From assembly GCA_002179805.1 (NCBI GenBank), contig NAVB01001822.1, positions 1-15,858 of the forward strand: DNA of 15,858 bases. The letters run 5' to 3'. The translations under genes and the position numbers were made by a program. Source of the stretch: Acanthamoeba lenticulata (taxonomy: Eukaryota; Discosea; Longamoebia; Acanthamoebidae). The stretch's first letter is position 1. Each line of letters opens with the position of its first letter. Below the pieces are notes generated by a model, which saw nothing but the letters and a program-made list of their open reading frames with translations, had not been told where the DNA came from and searched no databases. This document shows positions 1 to 7,446 of this stretch, piece by piece.

Positions 1-87
1 TATAAAAGAAATTGATGATTTATTTTTCTTTTTTCTTTCATTTTAAATATTAATTTATTTAATATTTAACATTATTCAACGATGCAG

Positions 88-1670
88 GTGAGCAGACAAG
101 ACGAGCTGCTGGCTGGCGTGGGCTTCAAGGAAGAAGGGCAGGGCGTGGGCAGCTTCGACATACTGCAGCTGGACTTTTGCGAGCGCCTCATGCGCGAGTC
201 TAACGCGATGGCCTTTTGGTCCGAGCTCGTCGAGCGTCGCGGTGTCTTTGCCGCTTACTGGGGTCCGTGGCTCTCTTCTTTTATTCAATTCTTTTAATAT
301 TTTTATTCAATTCTTTTCATCTTATTTATATTATTTCAATTTTTAAACTTGTGCTCCATAATTTACAGGATTCCGCAAAACGTCCAAGAACCGCTACGTC
401 ATGACCACACCCAGCTTGAAGGGCGTCCTGCTCAACGATGCCAACGGCTCCTACCCCTTCCTCCGTGCCTTGGTCAAGCAGGTGCGCTTCTGGCCTCCGC
501 CTTGTCATGAACCATCGGATGGATGTTGATCGCCATGATGGTGAGCAGGCGATCGAGCCCGTCGTCTCGTCGCACGCCGAGAAGACGAGGAACGTGCGCG
601 TCTCCCTCCAGCCGCGCTCTTGCAAGCTCTTTTCCTACTGCATGGACGACATCGGCATGTGTACGTTATCGGCCTTTGCGTTATAAAACTTATATATTAT
701 AATAATATAAAAAGGACATTAATCATCTGCTTGTTTGTTGAGCGCAGCGGACCACTTCTACCACAAGTCAGAAACGGGGCTCGCTGTAAATATCTGCCTC
801 GGGCGGGACTTTGTGGGCGCCAACCTCCTCGTCACCGACGAGTCTGGCACACGCCTCTCCGTCCCCCAAGTCGCCGGTACCGCCTTCTCTATTTCTTTTA
901 CTTTTTTATATTATTATTCTTTGGATATTTTCAAAACTATTCTGACCATTGTTGTCGACACCAGGCCGCGCGCTGGTGTTCAACGCCGAGACCAAGGTGG
1001 CGACGGAGACCATCATGGGCGGTGAGCGATACAACATGATCATCTACTGCGACGTCAAGGAGGAGCCCATCTCCCAGCCGACGACAACGACGACCACCGC
1101 GGCCGAGTTCGCGCCGCAGCTGCTGCTGGACCTGCCCGAGCCGGTCAAGCACCGGATCCTGAGCGAGCTGTCGCTCAACGACCTGCGGGCGCTCACGCTC
1201 ACCTCCAACGCGCTGTTCAAGCTGGTCACCTACCAGTCGCTCCCCGTGTGGCAGCAGCTCTGCGCCAAGCACGCCTATCCGCACGCCCAGGAAGAGAACT
1301 GGAGGCGCTCGTTCATCAACGGCCACAAGTCGCAGCTGCTCAAGCGGTGGCGCGAGCAAGAGCGAAAGCGCGAGCAGAAAAAGTGCGTGCGGGCGTGTGT
1401 GTATGTGTGTGTGTGTGTGTGTGTGCGGCGAGACTGACGCGATGCGCGCGCAGGCTGTTCAACGAGGGCTTGGCCGAGGGCTACTTCATGCACGACTTTG
1501 ACGCAGTCGAGCGGTTCGAGGAGGAGACCGGCGGCCTCAAGCGGCGCCACCCGTGGGGCCAGGGCGCCGACGGGGAAGCAGGCGCTGCTGGCGGGAGCAA
1601 CTACTACGGCGTCGGACAAGACGGTCTGCAGATGCCGCCCCAGATGTGGACCTGCTGTGTCCTGCAGTAA
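88..1670 (+). CDS. 2OG-Fe(II) oxygenase-like / F-box protein with C-terminal CaaX box (5' end missing)
   Basis: Exon model: 88-262, 369-481, 549-660, 748-876, 965-1382, 1454-1670. All joins keep frame, giving 387 residues plus stop. The sequence before 88 is AT-rich and ends in cag, so 88 looks like an acceptor and upstream exons are probably missing; an in-frame ATG at 82 is the alternative start. Residues about 20-205 resemble the prolyl-4-hydroxylase type double-stranded beta-helix fold: LDFCERL near the start, LAVNICLGRDF in the core, and GERYNMIIYC at the end, whose Arg normally binds 2-oxoglutarate. The iron ligands do not appear intact (see findings). Residues about 228-280 form an F-box (LPEPVKHRIL, then LNDLRALTLTS and WQQLCAKH), the Skp1-binding module of SCF ubiquitin ligases. 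A charged helix follows. The protein ends in CVLQ, a CaaX prenylation signal. The F-box call is firmer than the oxygenase call. Inferred role: a membrane-tethered substrate adaptor. Confidence 0.68.
1395..1425. repeat. (GT)n microsatellite in an intron
   Basis: A GT dinucleotide run with a single TA interruption, just inside the donor of the last intron (1383-1453) of the F-box gene. It is probably polymorphic in length. It is not coding. Confidence 0.9.
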
Positions 1671-2577
1671 AAAACCAGCAAAAGGCCTTTGTCTTGGGTC
1701 CTGGCCCGCGGTCCGCCCGGCGGCACACATACACGCGCGCTCCTCCCTCGTGCGACCGGAAGCGCACTGCACCAAGGGCCCGAGGCCCTTTGCTGCAGGG
1801 GCTGACAGTGCATGGAGCCGACGCGTTGTGTGCGTCATCGGCAACGCACACGCGGTGCCGCGCTGTCAGGCCAAGACTTCCTGAGCAACGTGTATCTCTC
1901 CCGAGAGTCCACGACTGTACATTGATTCGCTTCTACCTTCTTCTGTGAAGAAGAAGACCATTTATCGCGGCAGTTCGCTTTTTGTGCATCTCGGCCCTCA
2001 TCTCGGTCACTCTCTCTCGTCTCTCCGCTTTGCTTCCTTCTCTTCTTCACGGCACCCCCGACGAGTGTCCGCCTCGTCTCGGCCCGGGCTCTCGCCGCGG
2101 AGGCTCTTTCCTTGTACCGAAGAGCCCGTGCTGGTGTCCTCGACGCGCGTCTGTTCGTTACTGCTGAAAAAATCTCGGAGGTCACATCGAGATGCGTAAA
2201 TATTTCAGTTATCGCAACATCTTTCTCACATGTCATATTTTAAATATTCTACGATGTGGAGAACGAAGCAAGATTGTGGGTGGGTTGCTCGCGAAGACCG
2301 CCTGCAAGGCGTGGTCTGCTGGGCTACAGCCTCACGGTGCGTGTGGCTCGTCGAGTCGTTCGCTTCGCTGCTGGTGCTTTTGTCGGAGAGCAAGCGGAGA
2401 CCGCCAGCCATAAAACGTACGCGGTGCCAAACCGCATCGGCACAGTACTTTTCGACTTCTACCGACACGCGTCACAGACCGCACGTCAAAGCATCGCCTC
2501 TTCCTCACTTCTGCACATCCAACGCGCGCGTGACTCGCTTTCTTCGAGTCCACTAAGTCTCATACAGTCCTTACAAA
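1671..2577. other. Intergenic region between the F-box gene and the histidine kinase
   Basis: About 900 bases that hold the 3' region of the first gene and the 5' region of the kinase. Reading frames occur on both strands, but none shows a conserved motif, a credible exon chain or the codon choice of neighbouring genes. A GC-rich hairpin lies about 100 nt after the first gene's stop. The stretch 1980-2100 is pyrimidine-rich. I see no TATA box close to the kinase ATG and no RNA gene. Confidence 0.7.
1767..1798. other. GC-rich stem-loop downstream of the F-box gene
   Basis: An outer 5-bp stem (CTGCA at 1767-1771 with TGCAG at 1794-1798) encloses an inner perfect 7-bp stem (AAGGGCC at 1774-1780 with GGCCCTT at 1784-1790) around a 3-nt loop. 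A competing pairing exists between GCACTG (1764-1769) and CAGTGC (1806-1811). It would sit in the 3' UTR or just beyond the transcript end. Its function is unknown. Confidence 0.5.
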
Positions 2578-5379
2578 ATGGCTCACCAGCCACCACATCC
2601 TCTAACCGCCTTAACGAGAACGGCGGTTCCGGAGGGGGAAGAAGACTCACACATGGAACGATGGATCCGCCGTAGCGTGGACCTGCTCGTGCCACCCTCT
2701 CTTGCTACCGCTACTTCCTCTCTCTTCTCCCTTTCTTCCACTTCTTCTTCATCTTCCAAGCGAACATCAACGCCAACAACCCTCGAAACCAATGCAAACA
2801 AGCGACTCGAGTGGTTTGCTGTCGTCTTCACCATCTTTCTCTTTCTCGCCTTCCAGCTCCTTTGTGTTTATACTCTCTGCTCTACTTCCAGCCTCTTCTC
2901 TTTCATCCACTCTTCTACGTGGGCCGTAGCGGCCTGCCTCTTGTCGATGGCGGTTGAGCTGAGCCTCGTGGGACTCCTCTACGCTTCTCACGATCTTCCC
3001 TTCGTCGCCTCCAGCCTCGCAGCCACCACGAACGTCTTCTTGTTAACGCTGACGCTGCTCAACGGCGGCGTTCTCACCCCGGAGCTCTCCGTCTGGCTTG
3101 CCTACGGCCCCATCCTCGTCCTCCTTTTCTGCAGCAGTCGCCATGGCCTCTACGCCTCCGTTGCCGCCCTTGTACAGTTGCTCTTCTTGCTCTTGCTCTT
3201 GCCCCTTTCGGCCTCTGAGCACCCGGGATCCCTGCTCGCCATGGGTGCGTTCATCTCTTTCGACGTTTGCTTGCTTGGCGTGTTGAGAAGTCACGTCAGT
3301 CGAGCTCATCAACAAAAAAAAAATATTCTTCTACACGTTCTACAGGACCCGTAGCCCGGACATCAAGCAACATGCTGGGTCTCGCCAGCATCTTCCTGCT
3401 GACCTACGCGAGCGCGTGTAGCCGCGCAGATGTGGGCCGCCGCCTGCTCGTCGCGCTTGCTCAGGGCGAAGAGTCCCGCACCAAGCTGCGGCAGGCCAGC
3501 GAAACCAAGCAAAAGTTCCTCGCCAACATGTCTCATGGTACAGCCGCCATCCTCCTCCTCTTCTTCTCCTATCTCCTTCCCCCCTCGCCACGAGACACGA
3601 TCACCACCTCTCCCTTCTTCTGCTTGCCTCGCGCTACACGAGCCGCTCTGCCGGCGCACGAATTATCCTTTTATTGGCCAAAATTTTGGCGCCTTAATTT
3701 CTAGTTGCTCGTCCACTCCGGGGCTGGTTGCACGCCACCGGAATCTCCGGAGATACAACCACAATCACCAGATACACAATACACACAAATGTTATTATTA
3801 TATAAACTTGGGTAGTCTCTAATTTTTTGATGTTTGGTCATGGACAGAGCTGAGGACACCACTGCACGGAATCACGGCCACGGCGCTGGAGCTGCTCGAG
3901 ACGCTTCCCTCTGCGGACAAGGCCGCGCGCGAGTGCTGCCAGCTGATCGCCGAGTGCAGCCGCCTGATGCGGTCGCTGATCGAAGACATCCTCGACTTTG
4001 AGCAGATCGAGTCCAACCGGCTCATGCTCGACCGCCTGCCCTTTGACGTCGGCCACGAGATCGACCGCGCCGTGCGCGCGCTGGCCGGGGCGGCCGCCAA
4101 GAAGCGCATCGAGCTCGACACCTCGGGCGTGCAGCAGCCGTCGCGGCCCGGCGTCAGCCATCACCTGCACATCGGCGATCCGCTGCGCTTCCGGCAGATC
4201 GTCGTCAACCTGCTCTCCAACGCCATTAAGTTCACGCCCGAGGGCGGCCAGATCCGCGTGGCGATGACCTCCGGCGCGCCTGACGCGAGGCCCGAGGAGA
4301 TCCACGTCGAGGTGACCGACACGGGCATCGGCATCGGAGCCGACCACCTGCCGCACCTGTTTGTCGGCTTCTCGCAGGAGGATAACTCGGCCCGCCGGCG
4401 AAACGGCGGTACTGGTCTCGGGCTCGCCATCAGCAAGAGCCTGTGCGAGGCCATGGGCGGCCGCATCGGCTGCCGCTCTGAGGTCGGCCGCGGCTCGACC
4501 TTTTTCTTCACCGTCGTCCTGCCTCTGGCCGCCGAGTCAGACTCTGAGCCCGTGGCCACGGCCGCCGCCGCCTCGGCTGACACCGCCGCCACGACCACGA
4601 CCGTCACCACGACAAACATGACCGACGGGTCGCCGTCGCCGACGACCACGACCACCACGACAACGACCGCGCCCTTGTCGCCGGCGTCCCAGCCGGCGGG
4701 CTCCAGCTCGGCCTCGTCGACGCCCACGAACTCGCCTGCGCTCTCCAGCCGCTCGGCCGCCCGCTCGGCCGCGCAGCCGGCAACCGCTGGCGGCCTGCGC
4801 CCGCTGGGCTGCTCGTCGACCTTTATCCCGTCGCCGCTCGCGCTCGCGCCATCCAAGTCGCCCGTCATGGAGGAGAGCCTCCACGGCGTGCGCATACTGC
4901 TCGTCGAGGACAACCTGGTCAACCAGAAGGTCGGCGTGCGCATGCTGGCCTCACTCGGCTGCACCGTCGAGGTCGCCGCCAACGGCGAGGAGTGTCTGCG
5001 CATGCTCGATCGCGACAACGACGTTCACAACGACAACAGCAACGAGTCCGAGGACGAGGCCACTACTGAGTCCAGCGCGGTGGCGCGCGGGTTCGACGCG
5101 GTGTTGATGGATTGCCAGATGCCCGTCATGGACGGCTTCCAGGCCACGGCCCTCATCCGCGAGCGCGAGCGCACCAGCCGCGGCGCTGCCTGGTGGAGGC
5201 GACGACGGCGGCCGCTGCCGGTGATCGCGCTCACGGCGTCGGCCACCAAGGAGTACCGCGAGCAATGCTTCCTGAGCGGCATGAACGACTGGCTAGCCAA
5301 GCCCTTCACCAAGGCCAACCTCGCCCACATGCTCCGCAAGTGGACCCGGCCCGAGGAGGAAACCTCATCATCAGACTGA
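2578..5379 (+). CDS. Hybrid sensor histidine kinase with six membrane segments and a C-terminal receiver
   Basis: Exons 2578-3244, 3346-3537 and 3848-5379 give 796 residues. The ATG sits in an acaaaATGG context. After a Ser/Thr-rich cytosolic start come six hydrophobic segments (about 79-101, 113-135, 142-161, 172-187, 190-210, 232-247) with very short loops, so no separate ligand domain is visible. The dimerisation helix carries FLANMSHELRTPLHG, with His286 as the expected phospho-site; an intron splits the codon just after it. The ATPase domain has the N box (NLLSNAIKF, Asn411), the G1 box (DTGIGIG from 444) and the G2 box (GGTGLGLAISK from 473). A Thr/Ser/Ala/Pro-rich linker spans about 515-630. 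The receiver has Glu640/Asp641, phospho-acceptor Asp708 (VLMDCQMPVMDG) and Lys771 (LAKPF), so phosphorelay looks intact. No Hpt domain is present; a separate Hpt protein should be the partner. The ligand is unknown. Confidence 0.93.
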
Positions 5380-5596
5380 TGGTGTTGGCAATTTTTGTGC
5401 ATTCATTACCTATGGTAATGGCGTATATTTAAACAATCCGATCCATTTTTACTGAACTTCGTTTTTCATTTTAAACAAGGAACTCACCTGCAGGTCCACC
5501 CTGGCCGCTTGAGCCTCCTGGGCGCCCTACCTTGCCACAACTGGTTATTTCTGTTTTTCTTCTCTTCTCTTCTCTATTTTTTTCTTGCCGTGGCGC
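5380..5596. other. Intergenic region between the kinase and the GNAT gene
   Basis: AT-rich sequence with one GC-rich island (about 5485-5545), followed by a pyrimidine tract that runs up to the GNAT start codon. There is no convincing gene, and no AATAAA follows the kinase stop. Confidence 0.6.
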
Positions 5597-6156
5597 ATGT
5601 GGCGAAACAAGTCAGCCGTGTTGCGTGCTGCTCGTCCCATCTGCTGGAGTGCTGCTACCCCCGTTAGCGCGCGTTTGCCGTCGCACCTTTGTCGAAGCAT
5701 GGCAACAGAGACTAAGCGGCCGGTGGTGCACTTGCCCGAGGAGCATAAATTCGCGATCAACTTCGAAGATGGTGGTACGGCCTGCCATGGCCCGTGTTCC
5801 CAACGAATGACAAACAATCTCCCAAACGTGGCTTGCAGACCAAGCCGTGGTCGAGTATGTGGAGAAGGAAGGTGGTAAGGTTTGGGACTTCGTGCACACA
5901 TTCACGCCACCATCTAAGCGTGGGCAAGGTCTGGCGGCGCAAGTTGTAAACGTACAGCGCTCACTCGCACCCTTCACGTGTCCACACTTGCTGACACACG
6001 TACGCGACTGCACAGGGAGCAATGGAGCACGTGAAGCGCGAGGGCAAGGTGAAAGTGGCAGCGTCGTGCTGGTACGTGCGCGATGACTTCCTCCCTCGCC
6101 ATCCTGAATACGCAGCCTGCCTCGCCGACAGCGTGAAGGGCGCCGCCAAGATCTGA
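5597..6156 (+). CDS. NATD1-like GNAT-family acetyltransferase, probably with a mitochondrial presequence
   Basis: Exons 5597-5774, 5839-5951 and 6016-6156 encode 143 residues; both introns are exactly 64 nt. From residue about 49 the protein follows the small Acetyltransf_CG/NATD1 group: HKFAINFEDG, DQAVVEYVE, VWDFVHTFTPP, then the acetyl-CoA loop KRGQGLA (RGQG at 87-90), a helix, and the family's CWYVRD segment (Cys115). The first 34 residues are rich in Arg, Ala and Ser, have no acidic residue until 38, and end in RSM. This looks like a cleavable mitochondrial presequence on a domain of about 100 residues. Met35 (ATG 5699) is an alternative start for a cytosolic form. The donor at 5775 was preferred to 5772 because it gives EDGDQA, which matches the family spacing. 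Substrates of this family are poorly known, so none is assigned. Confidence 0.8.
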
Positions 6157-6277
6157 GGCTTCCCATTTCAGTCTTTGCTGATGTAGATAATGAACACCTT
6201 TTTTTACCATCTTTGTCGGCTTGGCGCCAACTTGGGTTTATTTTGTGCGTTGAATCTTTACTATTGCCCACAATTGC

Positions 6278-6316
6278 CAAGTAGGATGTACGTAATTTAC
6301 AAGTAGGAGGTACGTA
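6278..6316. repeat. Two-copy imperfect direct repeat containing TACGTA
   Basis: CAAGTAGGATGTACGTA (6278-6294) recurs 22 nt later as CAAGTAGGAGGTACGTA (6300-6316), with one mismatch. Each copy carries the palindrome TACGTA. It lies between the GNAT gene and the small minus-strand frame, beyond the 3' ends of both. Confidence 0.7.
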
Positions 6317-6448
6317 CCATGATCGTGAAGACGCGGAAACTGTTCCTCTTGTTGCTAAGAGTAAAGATAAGGCACAGGAAAAGCCAATTATCTATCTGCA
6401 AGAAGGCTGTACTGCAACTTTGCAATCCTTGTACAAAGGGCGCTGCCG

Positions 6449-6760
6449 CTACGCAGTGACCGCAGGACGGCCAGTCAGCGCCGCAGGAGGCGAGGAAGAG
6501 AGGCGGGATGCGGCAGAGCTCTGGCTCCTCGTGACCTCGACGGCCCACGAGTACTTGGTGCCCGGACCTCTCTTGCGCCTCCTGTGCTGAGCCGCAGCGG
6601 CATGCGCGGGAGAAGTGCTGCGGGCCGCGTTTGGAGGAGGCTCATCCTCCTCGGTGGCCGCGGAGACGGAGGGTTGCGAAGTTACAGTCCTCATCGGGAT
6701 AGACTGCGAGCGACGACGCTCGTCCTTGACAGGAACGGTCACCGTAGGAAGGTTGCCCAT
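6449..6760 (-). CDS. Hypothetical small basic, Ser/Ala/Pro-rich protein
   Basis: A single-exon frame of 103 residues starting MGNLPTVTV and ending at TAG. I do not recognise a family. Three things favour a real gene: codons mostly end in G or C as in the confirmed exons, a TATATA box lies 27 nt upstream of the ATG, and the frame fills an otherwise empty 1.3-kb gap. The composition is low complexity, with a basic patch (HRRRKRGPGTKYSW) and many Ser/Ala residues, so it is probably disordered. MGN at the start could be an N-myristoylation context (Gly2), but position 6 is Thr and Pro5 is unfavourable. It could also be chance in GC-rich DNA. Confidence 0.4.
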   Translation of the reverse strand: MGNLPTVTVPVKDERRRSQSIPMRTVTSQPSVSAATEEDEPPPNAARSTSPAHAAAAQHRRRKRGPGTKYSWAVEVTRSQSSAASRLSSSPPAALTGRPAVTA

Positions 6761-6786
6761 GTCGCGAGAGATGGGGGTTGAGTGGG

Positions 6787-6792
6787 TATATA
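6787..6792 (-). promoter_or_regulatory. Candidate TATA box for the small minus-strand gene
   Basis: TATATA read on the minus strand within CCCTATATACCC, 27 nt before the candidate ATG at 6760. This spacing would leave an extremely short 5' UTR, with transcription starting at or next to the ATG. It is the only TATA element placed this clearly in the window. Confidence 0.4.
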
Positions 6793-7446
6793 GGGATGTG
6801 GATTTGCGCTGTAGTTGATAAAGTAGAGCGAACTCAAGGGTTGCCGAGGAAGAAGTGGTAGACCAGAACGGGTTTGTGCTTAGGGCGCCAACTCATAAAA
6901 TGCTCTCCTAAACGGGAGATGAAGAAAACAAACTACCTCTCTAGCTTCGATTCTAGTCGATGAGAAGTAGTTGTGTTTGATTCCTCGTCTCGTGTACTGG
7001 GGTGTAGGGAGGTGGGTAGCGAGGTGCGCGGTGGTGCGTGTGGAAGTGGCGCGAAGGGGAGTGAAGTGGAACAAAAAGAAGCGACGATGCCGTTTCCACC
7101 CGCGTTCGTGGAAGCCACTTGACGTGTCCGCTAAAAGCGCTCGAAACGGAAATGTCGACACGTATCACGACTTTGCGATTTCATGATGCTTGTTCGAACC
7201 CGGCCGAAGCCGCTTCCCTGTTGTGGGGAATCGCCCGATCGGCTCAGTTAAGGCTGCTTGGCTGTGGTTGGCGCAACAAATTGTATCACTCACCCAAAGA
7301 AGCCAGTTCCTTGCACACGCGTGGCACTACGACAAAACGAAAGGAAGATTGACAAGGTGTGTGTCGTGTGGAGTAAACTGCCCCTTCTCGCACTTGGGCC
7401 ACCATCAGAGCTCTCTCAGTAGTTCCGTGCCCGCCGCCGCACCAAA
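6793..7446. other. Intergenic region upstream of the PH-BTB gene
   Basis: About 650 bases between the divergent small gene and the PH-BTB start. I find no exon chain, RNA gene or recognisable element. A GTTCGAACC string near 7193 resembles a tRNA T-loop but has no pairing arms on either strand. Confidence 0.6.

Noticed and set aside
1275..1844. Minus-strand frame of 189 codons over the end of the F-box gene
   Set aside because: It overlaps confirmed exons and the GT microsatellite, which translates to a Thr-His run. No homology is seen.
1835..2236. Minus-strand frame of 133 codons in the first large intergenic region
   Set aside because: Lys/Arg/Ala-rich with no motif, no promoter element and a codon pattern unlike the real exons.
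4161..5018. Long minus-strand open frame (285 codons) opposite the histidine kinase
   Set aside because: It lies exactly antisense to conserved ATPase and linker coding sequence. Long antisense frames are expected in GC-rich exons, and it shows no motif.
5485..5545. GC-rich island that reads like a minus-strand Gly-Pro-rich exon followed by GTGAGT
   Set aside because: No start codon or partner exon is visible, and the donor has A at +4, unlike almost every other donor here.
7185..7215. tRNA-like T-loop string (GTTCGAACC)
   Set aside because: The flanking bases do not form a T-stem on either strand, and no acceptor or anticodon arm can be drawn.
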